Positions 8,501 to 18,466 are shown, numbered from the stretch's first letter. The stretch: DNA of 64,000 nucleotides from Pseudomonas asplenii (GCF_001293465.1 NZ_JSYZ01000009.1:537090-601089); one strand, 5' to 3'. Notes: generated by a model from the sequence alone, not told the origin. Program-made: numbers and translations.

Positions 8501-9106
8501 TCAAAGCAGCGGTTTCAGGGTCGGCCAGACGTTATTGAGCAACTTGTCCTGACCAGCGGGCCCCGGGTGGATCCCGTCGGCCTGCATCAGCTCCGGATGG
8601 CCGCCCACGCCCTCGAGAAAAAACGGCACCAGCGCGACGTTTTTCTCTTCGGCCAGGGCCGGGTAGACCTCGGCGAACGCCTGGGTGTAGCGGGCACCGT
8701 AATTGGGTGGCAACTGCATGCCGAGCAACAGCACCTTGGCCCCGCTGGCCCGGGAGTTGTCGATCATCGATGCAAGATTTTGTTTCAATTGCGTAGGAAG
8801 CTGCCCACGCAGGCCATCGTTGCCACCCAACTCGATGATCACCAGCTCCGGCTTGTGCTGCGCAAGCAGCGCCGGCAGCCGCGCCTGGCCGCCTGCACTG
8901 GTGTCGCCGCTGATGGAGGCATTGACCACCTTGTCCTTGAAACCCTCGTCCCTGAGCCGCTTTTCCAGCAGGGCGACCCAGCCGACACGGGTATCCAGGC
9001 CGAAAGCCGCGCTGATACTATCGCCAACGATCAGGACCGTGCCCGCCGCCGCATTCTGAGCCATGCACATCAGCGCCAGGCCGGCACTCAAAAACCAAAC
9101 TCGCAT
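8501..9106 (-). CDS. tesA: TesA, multifunctional periplasmic acyl-CoA thioesterase I / lysophospholipase / arylesterase
   Basis: SGNH-fold hydrolase of 201 residues. Signal peptide MRVWFLSAGLALMCMAQNAAAG, then block I GDSISAAFG with the nucleophile serine, block III GGNDGLRG and block V DGIHPGPAG, which supplies the Asp-His pair. The ATG at 9106 has GGAG six bases upstream; an ATG four codons earlier would overlap the start codon of the divergent ABC gene. The tesA-ybbA-ybbP arrangement is the same as in E. coli. Confidence 0.95.
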   Translation of the reverse strand: MRVWFLSAGLALMCMAQNAAAGTVLIVGDSISAAFGLDTRVGWVALLEKRLRDEGFKDKVVNASISGDTSAGGQARLPALLAQHKPELVIIELGGNDGLRGQLPTQLKQNLASMIDNSRASGAKVLLLGMQLPPNYGARYTQAFAEVYPALAEEKNVALVPFFLEGVGGHPELMQADGIHPGPAGQDKLLNNVWPTLKPLL

Positions 9107-9116
9107 CGGATTCTCC

Positions 9117-9800
9117 ATGGGCGAAAGCATTCTCACCGCGCAGAACCTTAGCAAAGTGGTTTCCAGCACGGAAGGCGAACTGACCATCCTGCACCCTCTT
9201 TCCCTGCACCTGAACAAGGGTGACAGCCTGGCCATCGTCGGCGCGTCCGGCTCCGGCAAATCCACCCTGCTCGGCCTGCTGGCCGGCCTCGACCTGCCCA
9301 GCGGTGGCGAAGTGACCCTGGCCGGACGCGCCCTGAGCAGCCTCGACGAAGATCAGCGCGCGCGTATCCGCGCCGAGCATGTCGGCTTCGTGTTCCAGAG
9401 TTTCCAACTGCTCGACAGCCTCAATGCCCTGGAAAACGTCATGCTGCCACTGGAGCTGGACGGCCGCAGCGACGCCCGGGAACGCGCCCGCGGCCTGCTG
9501 GAACGGGTCGGCCTGGGCAAGCGGCTGACCCACTCGCCACGGCAGTTGTCCGGCGGCGAACAGCAGCGGGTGGCCATCGCCCGGGCCTTTGCCGCCGAGC
9601 CGGACGTCCTGTTCGCCGACGAGCCCACCGGCAACCTCGACAGCCACACCGGCGAACGCATCAGCGACCTGCTGTTCGAACTGAACAAGGAGCGCGGCAC
9701 CACCCTGGTGCTGGTGACCCATGACGAACGCCTGGCACATCGCTGCCGGCGCCTGATCCGCCTTGATGCCGGCCAGCTGGTCGCGCCCCTGGAGCCTTGA
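9117..9800 (+). CDS. ybbA: ABC transporter ATP-binding protein, YbbA/LolD type
   Basis: 227-residue ATPase of the MacB/LolD/YbbA group. Walker A GASGSGKST, Q-loop VFQSFQLL, signature LSGGEQQRVAIARA, Walker B DEPTGNLD and switch histidine VTHD are all intact. Only ten bases separate its start from that of the divergent tesA gene. Its TGA overlaps the permease ATG (TGATG), so the two are translated together and should form one complex. In E. coli the pair lies beside tesA; its transported substrate is unsettled. Confidence 0.93.
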   Translation: MGESILTAQNLSKVVSSTEGELTILHPLSLHLNKGDSLAIVGASGSGKSTLLGLLAGLDLPSGGEVTLAGRALSSLDEDQRARIRAEHVGFVFQSFQLLDSLNALENVMLPLELDGRSDARERARGLLERVGLGKRLTHSPRQLSGGEQQRVAIARAFAAEPDVLFADEPTGNLDSHTGERISDLLFELNKERGTTLVLVTHDERLAHRCRRLIRLDAGQLVAPLEP

Positions 9801-12304
9801 TGGCACGCCTGCCGCTGTTGCGCCTGTTCAGTCTCGCCACCCGCCAACTGCAGCGCGATGCCCGCGCCGGCGAGTTGCGGGTGCTGTTTTTCGCCCTGCT
9901 GGTCGCCGTGGCGGCCAGTACCGCGATCGGTTATTTCGGTGCCCGCCTGAACGGCGCGATGATGCTGCGTGCCACCGAATTCCTCGCCGCCGACCTGGTG
10001 CTCGACGGTACCTCCAAGGCTCGTCCGGAGCAGGTCCAGAGTGGCCGCGAGCTCGGTCTCGAGCATGCCCGGGTGGTCGAGTTCTCCAGCGTGATCGCCA
10101 CCGACAATGGCATCCAGCTCTCGAGCATCAAGGCGGCGGACGAGCACTACCCCCTGCGTGGCGAGCTCAGGAGCGCCGCCGAGCCCTTCGGCGCCGAAAC
10201 CGCCGGCGGCGGCCCAACCCCTGGTGAAGCCTGGGTCGAGGCGCGACTGATGACCGCCCTGAATCTGAAGATCGGCGACAGCATCGACGTCGGCATGAAG
10301 ACCGTCCGTATCGCCCGGGTGCTCACCTACGAACCGGACCGTGCCGCCAATTTCTACAGCCTGACCCCGCGGGTGCTGATCAACCTGGCGGACCTGGAAG
10401 CCACCGGTGTCGTGCAACCCGGCAGCCGGGTCAATTTCCGCGAGCTCTGGCGGGGTCCGGCCAGCGCCCTGGCGACCTATCGCGACCTGCTCAAGCCGGG
10501 GCTGGCGGCCAACCAGCGGCTGCTCGACGCCCGCGACGGCAACCAGCAGATCGGCGGCGCCCTGGGCAAGGCCGAGCGCTACCTGAACATGGCGAGCCTG
10601 GTCGCGGTGCTGCTGTCCGGCGTGGCGGTGGCGCTCAGCGCCAGCCGTTTCGCCGCCCGCCGCTTCGATGCCAGTGCGCTGTTACGCTGCCTGGGGCTGT
10701 CGCGCCGGGAAACCATGACCCTGTTCAGCCTGCAACTGGCGATCCTCGGCCTGCTCGCCAGCATCAGCGGCGCCCTGCTCGGCTGGCTGGCCCAACTGGG
10801 CCTGTTCCAGTTGCTGCACAACCTGCTGCCCGCCGATGTGCCACCCGGCGGCCTGACACCGGCACTGGCCGGCATCGGTACCGGCCTGGTGGCCCTGGCC
10901 GGCTTCGCCCTGCCGCCGCTGGCGGCGCTGGGCCGGGTGCCACCGCTGCGGGTACTGCGCCGCGACCTGCTGCCGATTCCCGCCAGCACCTGGATGGTCT
11001 ATGGCACCGCGCTGCTGGCCCTCGGCCTGATCATGTGGCGCCTGAGCCTGGACCTGGTACTGACCTTCGCCCTGCTCGGTGGCGGCGTGATCGCCGCCCT
11101 GTTGCTCGGCGGCCTGATGCTGCTCGGCTTGCAGAGCCTGCGCCGGCTGCTGGCCCAGGCCTCACTGCCCTGGCGCCTGGGTCTGGGCCAGTTGCTGCGC
11201 CATCCACTGGCCGCCGCCGGGCAATCCCTGGCCTTCGGCCTGATCCTGCTGTCCATGGCCCTGATCGCGCTGCTGCGCGGCGAACTGCTGGACACCTGGC
11301 AGAACCAGTTGCCGAAGAACGCACCGAACTACTTCGCGCTGAACATCCTGCCCGCGGACAAGGACGGTTTCCGCGACCACCTGATCAGGCTGTCGGCGCA
11401 GTCGGCACCGATCTACCCGGTGGTGCCGGGGCGCCTGATCAGCATCAACGGCGAGCCGGTGCAGGACATCGTCAGCAAGGACACCGCCGGCGACCGGGCG
11501 ATCCAGCGCGACCTCAGCCTGACCTGGGCCGCCGACCTGCCGGCGGGCAATAGCCTGACTGCCGGCAACTGGTGGTCGAACCTGCCCGGCAGCGACATTC
11601 CCGAGGTGTCGGTGGAGGCCAAGGTGGCCACCAGCCTGAAGATCAAGCTGGGCGACCACCTGGTGTTCAGCGTCGGTGGCAGCCAGCGGGAGGCGCGCGT
11701 CAGCAGCCTGCGCAGCATCAACTGGGACAACTTCCAGCCGAACTTCTTCATGATCTTCCAGCCCGGCACCTTGCAGGACCTGCCGGCCACCTACCTGACC
11801 AGCTTCTATCTGGCGCCCGGTCACGACAAGGACATCGTCGAGCTGTCCCGGGCCTTCCCGGCGGCGACCATCCTGCAGGTCGAGGCCCTGCTCGAACAGC
11901 TGCGCAGCATCCTCGCGCAGGTCACCATCGCGGTGGAATACGTACTGCTGTTCGTCCTGGCGGCGGGCATGGCGGTGCTGTTCTCCGGCCTGCAGGCAAC
12001 CCTGGACGAACGCATTCGCCAGGGGGCCCTGGTGCGGGCGCTGGGTGCGCAACGGCGGTTGCTGGTCAAGGCGCGGAGAATCGAATTCGGCCTGCTCGGT
12101 GCCGCCAGTGGCCTGCTCGCCGCGCTCGGCGCGGAACTGGTGAGCCTGGTGCTGTACCGGTTCGCCTTCGACCTGCCCTGGCACCCGCATCCCTGGCTGT
12201 TGCTGCTGCCGCTGATCGGCGCCCTGATGATCGGCGGTGCCGGCGTCTTCGGCACCCGTCGGGCGCTGAATGCCAGCCCGCTGACAGTGCTGCGCGAGGG
12301 CTGA
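9800..12304 (+). CDS. ybbP: ABC transporter permease, YbbP/FtsX family
   Basis: 834-residue membrane protein with the FtsX-type arrangement: an N-terminal transmembrane helix (about residues 28-46), a large periplasmic domain, a first FtsX core of several helices (about 265-390), a central membrane block, a second periplasmic domain and a last FtsX core near the C-terminus ending RALNASPLTVLREG. Length and double-core topology match YbbP. The ATG at 9800 overlaps the stop of the ATPase gene; an in-frame TTG one codon upstream is less likely. Works with the preceding ATPase; possibly extrudes or extracts a hydrophobic compound. Confidence 0.92.
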   Translation: MARLPLLRLFSLATRQLQRDARAGELRVLFFALLVAVAASTAIGYFGARLNGAMMLRATEFLAADLVLDGTSKARPEQVQSGRELGLEHARVVEFSSVIATDNGIQLSSIKAADEHYPLRGELRSAAEPFGAETAGGGPTPGEAWVEARLMTALNLKIGDSIDVGMKTVRIARVLTYEPDRAANFYSLTPRVLINLADLEATGVVQPGSRVNFRELWRGPASALATYRDLLKPGLAANQRLLDARDGNQQIGGALGKAERYLNMASLVAVLLSGVAVALSASRFAARRFDASALLRCLGLSRRETMTLFSLQLAILGLLASISGALLGWLAQLGLFQLLHNLLPADVPPGGLTPALAGIGTGLVALAGFALPPLAALGRVPPLRVLRRDLLPIPASTWMVYGTALLALGLIMWRLSLDLVLTFALLGGGVIAALLLGGLMLLGLQSLRRLLAQASLPWRLGLGQLLRHPLAAAGQSLAFGLILLSMALIALLRGELLDTWQNQLPKNAPNYFALNILPADKDGFRDHLIRLSAQSAPIYPVVPGRLISINGEPVQDIVSKDTAGDRAIQRDLSLTWAADLPAGNSLTAGNWWSNLPGSDIPEVSVEAKVATSLKIKLGDHLVFSVGGSQREARVSSLRSINWDNFQPNFFMIFQPGTLQDLPATYLTSFYLAPGHDKDIVELSRAFPAATILQVEALLEQLRSILAQVTIAVEYVLLFVLAAGMAVLFSGLQATLDERIRQGALVRALGAQRRLLVKARRIEFGLLGAASGLLAALGAELVSLVLYRFAFDLPWHPHPWLLLLPLIGALMIGGAGVFGTRRALNASPLTVLREG

Positions 12305-12338
12305 TAGACTCGCGCCCTGTTTGTCCAATGGAATGACG

Positions 12339-12836
12339 ATGAGCCGTTATCGCCCTCCCCGCACCGCCGGCACCGCCCTGATCACCCCCGAGGGCGAGGC
12401 CCGCATGCGCGCCGAACTGCATGAACTGTGGCACGTGCGCCGGCCGCAGGTCACGCAAGCGGTCAGCGAGGCGGCCGCCCAGGGCGATCGTTCGGAAAAC
12501 GCCGAATACACCTATGGCAAGAAAATGCTGCGCGAGATCGACAGCCGCGTGCGCTTCCTGACCAAGCGCCTGGAAAACCTCAAGGTGGTCGGCGAACGCC
12601 CAAGCGATCCGAACAAGGTCTATTTCGGCGCCTGGGTCACCATCGAGAACGAGGAGGGCAAGGAGTCGCGCTACCGCATCGTCGGCCCGGACGAACTGGA
12701 CCTGAAGCTGAACCTGATCAGCATCGACTCACCCCTGGCCCGTGCCCTGATCGGCAAGACGCTGGATGCCGAGGTTCGGGTGATGACCCCGACGGGCGAG
12801 CAACTGGTGTACATCACGGCGATCGACTATCCCTGA
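12339..12836 (+). CDS. greB: Transcription elongation factor GreB
   Basis: 165 residues. GreA/GreB family factor that inserts into the RNA polymerase secondary channel to stimulate cleavage of backtracked transcripts. The N-terminal coiled coil contains the tip acidic residues in GDRSENAEY, and the C-terminal FKBP-like domain contains SIDSPLARALIGKTLDAEV. The GreB-type YRPPR...ITPEG start is present. The ATG at 12339 is chosen over two upstream ATGs because the family starts with MSRYRPP. It follows the permease gene by 34 bases. Confidence 0.93.
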   Translation: MSRYRPPRTAGTALITPEGEARMRAELHELWHVRRPQVTQAVSEAAAQGDRSENAEYTYGKKMLREIDSRVRFLTKRLENLKVVGERPSDPNKVYFGAWVTIENEEGKESRYRIVGPDELDLKLNLISIDSPLARALIGKTLDAEVRVMTPTGEQLVYITAIDYP

Positions 12837-12850
12837 TTCGCGGTGCCCAC

Positions 12851-12870
12851 TTCGCGGATACATCCGCGAA
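12851..12870. repeat. REP-like palindrome after greB
   Basis: TTCGCGGA / TCCGCGAA (12851-12858 and 12863-12870) with a 4-base loop. The same core, in the form TCCGCGAA, recurs at 24276 and 61110. No T run follows, so it is more likely a REP element than a terminator. Confidence 0.6.
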
Positions 12871-12896
12871 GGGCCTCACCCAAATCCCTTAAAGAC

Positions 12897-13205
12897 TCAC
12901 CGCCGGGTGATCAGCCCCTGCCGCGCCACCCGCGTCAACTGCCGAATCACCGCCTCGGCCCGCTCCGCACTCGGCGACTGGATCACCGCCATGTCGAAAC
13001 TGTCGCTGGCAAAGCGCTCCAGCGAATCGCCATCTTCGGCAAACTGGATCAGGAACGCCGAAGCCCGTCCCTTGCGACGCGGCCAGCCGTCCAGGCAACG
13101 CAGCAGCGTCGGCTGATTCTGGCCGCACAGGAGAATTTTCGGGTTGCGTTCGGGAAGGTTGGCCGTGATCGGCACCAGACGTACAACAGGGCGTGGATTG
13201 TTCAA
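12897..13205 (-). CDS. Hypothetical protein resembling the end of a class I methyltransferase
   Basis: 102 residues from a TTG at 13205 (GGAG nine bases upstream); no ATG exists near the conserved part. The sequence has KILLCGQNQPTLLRCL where a methyltransferase has its nucleotide loop, and SFDMAVIQSP followed by AVIRQLTRVARQGLI, which echo motifs IV and VI of SAM-dependent methyltransferases. The glycine-rich motif I is missing (LCGQN), so enzymatic activity is doubtful. It may be a degenerate or shortened homologue. The frame is open further upstream but that part looks non-coding. Confidence 0.5.
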   Translation of the reverse strand: MNNPRPVVRLVPITANLPERNPKILLCGQNQPTLLRCLDGWPRRKGRASAFLIQFAEDGDSLERFASDSFDMAVIQSPSAERAEAVIRQLTRVARQGLITRR

Positions 13206-13431
13206 CGTGCGTGTCTCCGCCTCAACGATCTGCCGGGCAGGTGTGAGGCAACACCGAACCAGCGCTTTAGCGGTATTTCGAAGCCTGGACCAGGCCTCTG
13301 GCGGAGTGCTGTGGACTCCCCTGGCGCCCCGCAAGTAGCTGTTTAAATCGGCGCATGCCAAGCATCCTAGAGAAGCGCGGGGGGCACTGTCAAGAATCGC
13401 GCCGGACGGTGTCCCGTAAAAGCATGACAAC

Positions 13432-13456
13432 GAAAAAGGCCCGCAAGTGCGGGCCT
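13432..13456 (-). terminator. Terminator of the DoxX gene
   Basis: Stem AGGCCCGC / GCGGGCCT (13437-13444 and 13449-13456) with a 4-base loop. On the minus strand it is followed by TTTTTCG. Confidence 0.9.
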
Positions 13457-13476
13457 TTGGTGATCATCGGGGGATA

Positions 13477-13911
13477 TCAGCGGTTGATGATGCCATCGAC
13501 CGAGGCCTTGCCGGCGCCTTCGATCAGCACGGCGAGGGTGCCACCCAGTAGCGCCAGGGCGAACTCGTAGCCGTTGTTGCTCATGAACAGGCCGTTGTGG
13601 ATGTGCACCGAGAGGATCGCCACCACCAGGGTGAAGGTCAGGCCCAACGCCGCAGGACGTGCCAGCAGGCCGATGATCAGCGCCAGGCCGCCGAAGAACT
13701 CGGTGCCGCCAGCCAGCAGCGCCATCAGGTGGCCCGGTGCCAGGCCGATGCTTTCCATCCACTGTGCGGTACCCGCCAGGCCATAGCCACCGAACAGGCC
13801 GAAGAGTTTTTGCGCGCCGTGGGCGGCGAAGATGATGCCCACCAGAATCCGCAGGACGGTGAGGCCGTAGCCGGCACGGGTGTTCAGAACGCGTTGGGTC
13901 AGAGTGCTCAT
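13477..13911 (-). CDS. DoxX family membrane protein
   Basis: 144 residues with four predicted membrane segments. The first contains LRILVGIIFAAHGAQKLFGLFGG, broken by the HGxQK signature of DoxX proteins, and the second has GGTEFFGGLALIIGLL. Related proteins are tied to sulfur or redox stress, but no definite role can be given. The 100 bases upstream are strikingly AT-rich (runs of T and A around 13960-13990), as expected for a strong or H-NS-like regulated promoter. It is followed by its own terminator and so is likely monocistronic. Confidence 0.88.
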   Translation of the reverse strand: MSTLTQRVLNTRAGYGLTVLRILVGIIFAAHGAQKLFGLFGGYGLAGTAQWMESIGLAPGHLMALLAGGTEFFGGLALIIGLLARPAALGLTFTLVVAILSVHIHNGLFMSNNGYEFALALLGGTLAVLIEGAGKASVDGIINR

Positions 13912-14014
13912 GGTTGAATCCTTAATTCAAATGTCGAGTTGATGGGCGCCATACTAATCAGTTTTTAAAATGAAAAAAGCGCAAAAAACCTGACATAACA
14001 ATCGAACTATTCGA

Positions 14015-15448
14015 TCATTTCCGTGAGACAATCTTCCTTCCGTTGTGTTCCAGAGAATCCCTTTCCAGGGAACCGCGCTCCCGATCGAACGCCAGGTAAT
14101 ACTTGTTCACACTATTAACATAGTTGACCGGAGCCATTCCTACCTGCTCCATCGCCACCCGTTCAACCTGGAAAAACCACTGGTTGGGATTCAGGCCGCG
14201 CCGCCGCGCCTCGGTGCGCATGCCCTGGACCCGCTCGGGGCCCATGTTGTAGGCGGCCAGGACAAAGGCCATGCGTTCGCGTTCGTTGAGCTTGGGGCTG
14301 GCGAAGAACTTGCGGCGGATCATCGCCAGGTAGCGGGCCGCGGCCTGCACGTTGTTATCGACATTCTGGATATTGCCCACCCCGACCCGCTGGGCCGCCG
14401 ACGGGGTGATCTGCAACAACCCGGTGGCACCGCTCGCGCCACGGGCGTTGGGGTCCAGCGCCGACTCCTTGAACGCCAGCGCCGCCAGGTTCAGCCAGTC
14501 GATACCCTGGGCCTGGGCATGCCGCTGCAGCACCGGACGCAGCTTCTCCAGCTTCTGCCGGTCATCGCGGGCCAGCGGGTAATGCACCTGGTACAGGCGC
14601 CGATAGATGCGCAGGAAGGCCGCATCCTGGTCGGAGGGCGATTTGTAGGTCTTGAAAAAACGATCGATGCTGGCCAGCAACATCGACGCGTCACGCCGCA
14701 CGAACCAGCGCATCTGTCCCGGCTCGCCGACCAGCACCTGCCGGTCGAAGCGCAGCTTGGGCATGATCCTGGCCCAGCGCTCGGCAATCGGCTGCTCGAC
14801 GACGGTCAGGTGAAAGATCCCGCCCTGGACCATTTCCAGCACGTCCTCCACCGCCAGGCTCGGGTCGACCCACTCGACCTTCACCGGCGCCAGCTTGTGC
14901 AAGGCCAGCTTCTGGTTGATCTGGTTCACCGCATCGGCGGCGGCGCTGCCGGTGGCTAGGGTCAGCGTGCGTCCGGAAAGCTGTTCGACCCGGGTAATGC
15001 GCTTTTCCCCCTTGAGCCCCACCAGCAGCAGCGGCACCGGGTTGCCGATCGGCTCGCTGGCGCTGACCGCATGCCCGGCTTGCGCCTCGAGCAGTTCGCC
15101 CGGCGCGACCAGGTCGCCTTCACCCCGCTGCAGTGCGCCGAGCAACTGGTCCTTGGCCTTGGGGATGAGCTTGAGGGTGATTTCCTGATTGTCCCGGGCA
15201 TGCCCGTTCAGGTACTGCTCAAAGGCCCGCAGCCGGTGGTACTCGACCCCGATCGCCTCGCCCTGGATTTCTCCCGAGCTGTTGCGACTCTGGTTGACCA
15301 GCACCCGCAGGACACGGCTGCCGCGGATCTCCGCCAGGTCGCGGACCTTGCCCGGATGGCCGATTTCCAATGGCCCAGCCAGCCGCGCTACCGCCGGCAA
15401 CGGCAGCAGGAACAGGCACAGCAGGAGCAACAGCGAGGGTCGCTTCAT
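14015..15448 (-). CDS. Membrane-bound lytic murein transglycosylase, MltF2 type
   Basis: 477 residues. Signal peptide of about 22 residues without a clear lipobox, then a periplasmic solute-binding-like domain (about 40-270) and a C-terminal SLT domain. The catalytic glutamate is Glu328 in LAFKESALDP, followed by GASGATGLLQITPSA and LAAYNMGPERV. It cleaves peptidoglycan strands with formation of anhydromuropeptides. The domain order matches MltF; the position before a TatD gene matches MltF2 (PA2865) of P. aeruginosa from memory. The ATG at 15448 has GGAG five bases upstream and gives a proper signal peptide. Confidence 0.92.
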   Translation of the reverse strand: MKRPSLLLLLCLFLLPLPAVARLAGPLEIGHPGKVRDLAEIRGSRVLRVLVNQSRNSSGEIQGEAIGVEYHRLRAFEQYLNGHARDNQEITLKLIPKAKDQLLGALQRGEGDLVAPGELLEAQAGHAVSASEPIGNPVPLLLVGLKGEKRITRVEQLSGRTLTLATGSAAADAVNQINQKLALHKLAPVKVEWVDPSLAVEDVLEMVQGGIFHLTVVEQPIAERWARIMPKLRFDRQVLVGEPGQMRWFVRRDASMLLASIDRFFKTYKSPSDQDAAFLRIYRRLYQVHYPLARDDRQKLEKLRPVLQRHAQAQGIDWLNLAALAFKESALDPNARGASGATGLLQITPSAAQRVGVGNIQNVDNNVQAAARYLAMIRRKFFASPKLNERERMAFVLAAYNMGPERVQGMRTEARRRGLNPNQWFFQVERVAMEQVGMAPVNYVNSVNKYYLAFDRERGSLERDSLEHNGRKIVSRK

Positions 15449-15686
15449 CCGTTCTCCGCAAAGAATACTGTCCCGCCGCAAGCCCCATGGCCTGGTACGG
15501 GTCGTTGGAACCGAGCGTCTCTGTGAACGCGAATCAAGGTGCGCAAGACGGGTACGGCAGCGGCCTGAAGGCTGGCACTGCTCGCTTGCGGCCTTAAAAG
15601 ACAGTCATAACTCGTTGTAGTTCTTGGTTTTTATTATAAATCTACAGCTCTGATATGCTTTGTGGCCTGCGGCCTGAGGACGAACC

Positions 15687-16493
15687 ATGCAACTCATCGA
15701 TATCGGCGTCAACCTGACCAACTCGGCTTTTTCCGGAAAACACCGGGAAATACTCGACCGCGCACAGGCCGCCGGGGTCTGCCAACTGGTCGTCACCGGC
15801 ACCAGCATCGAGGGCAGCGAGCAGGCCCTGGAGCTATGCCGGACGCTGGATGAGAGCCGTCGCCAGCTGTTCGCCACGGCCGGTATCCACCCCCACTCCG
15901 CCAGCGACTGGAATGCCGACAGTGCCGCTCGTCTGAAAACCCTGCTCAGGGAAGCCAACGTCTGCGCGGTCGGTGAATGCGGGCTGGATTTCAACCGCGA
16001 TTTCTCGCCACGCCCACAACAGGAAAAAGTCCTCGAGGAACACCTGGCCCTGGCGGTGGAACTGCAACTGCCGGTGTTCCTCCACGAACGCGATGCCAAC
16101 CCGCGCCTGCTGCAGATCCTGCGCGACTACCGCGACCGCCTGCCGGCCGCCGTGGTGCACTGCTTCACCGGCGAACAGCGGGCGCTGTTCAGCTATCTGG
16201 ACCTGGACCTGCACATCGGCATCACCGGCTGGATCTGCGACGAACGCCGCGGCACCCACCTGCACCCGCTGGTACGGGAAATTCCCCGTGGCCGTCTGAT
16301 GCTGGAGAGCGATGCGCCCTACCTGCTGCCCCGCAGCCTGCGGCCCAAGCCGAAGAACGGACGCAACGAACCGGCATTCCTCACCGAAGTCCTGCGTGAA
16401 GTGGCCCTGCACCGCGGCGAAACCGAGGCCGACCTGGCCGCCCACAGCAGCGCCTGCGCCCGGGCGTTCTTTGGCCTGCCGCCGATTGCTTGA
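15687..16493 (+). CDS. TatD family metal-dependent hydrolase
   Basis: 268-residue TIM-barrel hydrolase. All metal-site motifs are present: DIGVNL at the N-terminus, GIHPH, GECGLDF, FLHERDA, HCFTG and ESDAPYL. TatD proteins are divalent-metal-dependent deoxyribonucleases, and the exonuclease activity is the best-supported role. The start ATG follows GAGGACGAACC. It is divergent from the lytic transglycosylase and lies 86 bases before the chemoreceptor gene. Confidence 0.92.
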   Translation: MQLIDIGVNLTNSAFSGKHREILDRAQAAGVCQLVVTGTSIEGSEQALELCRTLDESRRQLFATAGIHPHSASDWNADSAARLKTLLREANVCAVGECGLDFNRDFSPRPQQEKVLEEHLALAVELQLPVFLHERDANPRLLQILRDYRDRLPAAVVHCFTGEQRALFSYLDLDLHIGITGWICDERRGTHLHPLVREIPRGRLMLESDAPYLLPRSLRPKPKNGRNEPAFLTEVLREVALHRGETEADLAAHSSACARAFFGLPPIA

Positions 16494-16579
16494 CCCATAT
16501 CAACACGTCTTCACTTTGCGCGGGACACAATGATGGCACCTTGCCAATACTGTTTCCGCTCAATCAGAGAAGACCTTCC

Positions 16580-18058
16580 ATGGGTGCCTGGCTTAGCAAT
16601 ATCTCGCTGAAATACAAATTCTGGGCCGTCAACGCAGTGGCCTTCGTCACCACCCTGTTGCTGGTGCTGTACGCGGTACAGTTGGAGCAGCAGGCCCGCA
16701 CCGACGCCGCGCGCGCCGCCGCCCAGGCCGAGGCGCGGCTGCTGGCCAGCTGGCCCGCCGGCCAGCCCCTGCCGCAGAACGACCAGTTGCTGGTGTTCCA
16801 GAGCGGCCAGACGCCCAGCCTCAACGGCCAGATGCTGCCACGCCTGAGCGACGCCCAGGGCTGGGTCGGATACGACTACATGCCGCTGTTCGGCGACAAC
16901 CCTTTGCTCGGTGCCGAAGTGGTCAGCCATGGCACCCAGCGGGTGGCCGTACTCGCCTACGCGCCGAGCCTGGCGCAGGTGTTCGGCGAGCGCTTCACCC
17001 AATACGCCGTGGCCGTGTTCATCCTGATGCTGGCGATGCTCTGCGCCTCGCAGTTGCTGATCCGTTTCCTGCTCAGCCAGCTCAACACCCTCAAGGACGT
17101 GATGCTGCACGTGGAAAAGACCGGCGACCTGTCCGCCCGCGTGCCGCTGGCGTGCAAGGATGAAGTCGGCCAGATGGCCAGCGCCTTCAACGCCATGCAG
17201 GCCGGCTACCAGCGCGTGGTCGGCACCGTCGCCCGCACCGCCGCGCAGTTGGATGTCGGCGCGGCGCGCCTGGCCTCGAGCATGAACGATGTGCAGCACG
17301 GCATGCTCGGCCAGCAGAGCGAAACCGACCAGGCCGCCACTGCCATCAACGAGATGACCGCGACGGTCTATCACATCGCCCAGCATGCCGGCGCCACCCG
17401 CGACCTGTCGAAAACCGCCGACACCCTGGCCGGCAGCGGCCAGGAAGTGGTCAGCCGTGTCCAGCAGTCGATCGCCGGCCTGTCCAGCGGCGTACAGCAG
17501 ACCGCCGAGATGATCCAGCGCCTGGCCGAGGACAGCCAGAAGATCAACGGCGTGGTCAGTGTGATCCACAGCATCGCCGAGCAGACCAACCTGCTCGCCC
17601 TGAACGCGGCGATCGAAGCCGCCCGGGCCGGTGAAATGGGCCGGGGTTTCGCGGTGGTCGCCGACGAGGTGCGCAACCTGGCCAAGCGTGTGCAGACCTC
17701 CACCGATGAAATCACCACCATGGTCTCGGCCCTGCAGTCCGGCACCCGCGATGCCGTGGATTTCATGCAGGAAAGCTCGTTCAAGGCCGACGACTGCGTA
17801 CAGCAGGCCCAGGAGGCCGGGGCCGCCCTGGCCGAAATCACCGGCGCGGTCGCGCAGATGCGCGAGAGCAATACCCAGATCGCCGTGGCCGCCGAGCAGC
17901 AGAGTCAGGTCGCCGAGGAGATGAACCGGGCCGTGGTGAGCATCCGGGATGTCACCGAAAACACCGTGCAACAGACCGTGGACTCGGCCAGCACCAGCAA
18001 TGAACTGGCGACCCTGGCCGGTGAACTGAACAGGGCCATTGGCCAGCTCAAGCTATAG
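16580..18058 (+). CDS. Methyl-accepting chemotaxis protein
   Basis: 492 residues. First membrane helix at about 14-33, a periplasmic sensor part of about 105 residues, second helix at about 137-160, then a HAMP domain and a long cytoplasmic coiled coil with the hairpin tip [18 protein letters not shown] that contacts CheA and CheW. The periplasmic region is short and I cannot assign a ligand-binding fold. No C-terminal pentapeptide for CheR docking is visible (ends AIGQLKL). The start at 16580 is the first that gives a normal N-terminal helix. Confidence 0.93.
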   Translation: MGAWLSNISLKYKFWAVNAVAFVTTLLLVLYAVQLEQQARTDAARAAAQAEARLLASWPAGQPLPQNDQLLVFQSGQTPSLNGQMLPRLSDAQGWVGYDYMPLFGDNPLLGAEVVSHGTQRVAVLAYAPSLAQVFGERFTQYAVAVFILMLAMLCASQLLIRFLLSQLNTLKDVMLHVEKTGDLSARVPLACKDEVGQMASAFNAMQAGYQRVVGTVARTAAQLDVGAARLASSMNDVQHGMLGQQSETDQAATAINEMTATVYHIAQHAGATRDLSKTADTLAGSGQEVVSRVQQSIAGLSSGVQQTAEMIQRLAEDSQKINGVVSVIHSIAEQTNLLALNAAIEAARAGEMGRGFAVVADEVRNLAKRVQTSTDEITTMVSALQSGTRDAVDFMQESSFKADDCVQQAQEAGAALAEITGAVAQMRESNTQIAVAAEQQSQVAEEMNRAVVSIRDVTENTVQQTVDSASTSNELATLAGELNRAIGQLKL

Positions 18059-18142
18059 GTGCGATAGCAACAGTTGATTCGTCGCCGACGTTTGCCCGGC
18101 TTATTCTTGGTCCATCGAATCCACGAACCAAGGGGCACAACC

Positions 18143-18376
18143 ATGGGCAAACGTCATCCCAACCTTCCCGCCTGGCAATGGCGCGTTGCGCCGCAACACT
18201 CGAACGATGGCACCCGCGAAGGCCTGCAGCTGCTCTCGGTGATCCTGTTTGCCCTGGCCTTCCTGCTGCTGGCCAGCGGAGTGTTCACCCAGGACCTGAC
18301 CAACGTCGCCATCGGCGTGATCGGCCTGGTCGCCGCCAGCGCAGTGCAGCGCAAGCGGCAGACGCTCGAAGCCTAG
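18143..18376 (+). CDS. Small membrane protein of unknown function
   Basis: 77 residues, starting MGKRHPNLPAWQWRVA after an AAGGGG ribosome binding site. Two hydrophobic helices are visible (LLSVILFALAFLLLASGVF and the region NVAIGVIGLVAAS) separated by a short turn, flanked by basic ends. No family recognised. It follows the chemoreceptor gene by 84 bases on the same strand. Confidence 0.7.
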   Translation: MGKRHPNLPAWQWRVAPQHSNDGTREGLQLLSVILFALAFLLLASGVFTQDLTNVAIGVIGLVAASAVQRKRQTLEA

Positions 18377-18429
18377 TAACCGGACGCCGAAAGCACACCC
18401 CTCCTGTAGGAGCACACGGTCCCGGACTG

Positions 18430-18466
18430 CCCCCAAGAAGTTGGACACCCATCCAACCCTTGGGGG
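18430..18466. repeat. Long imperfect palindrome, possible IS end or REP variant
   Basis: CCCCCAAG (18430-18437) pairs with CTTGGGGG (18459-18466), and inside it GTTGGA (18440-18445) pairs with TCCAAC (18452-18457) around the loop CACCCA. GACTGCCCCCAAGAAGTTGGAC resembles in style the terminal repeats of IS3-type elements when read in parts, but no transposase remnant or second end is visible. No T run follows. Confidence 0.45.
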
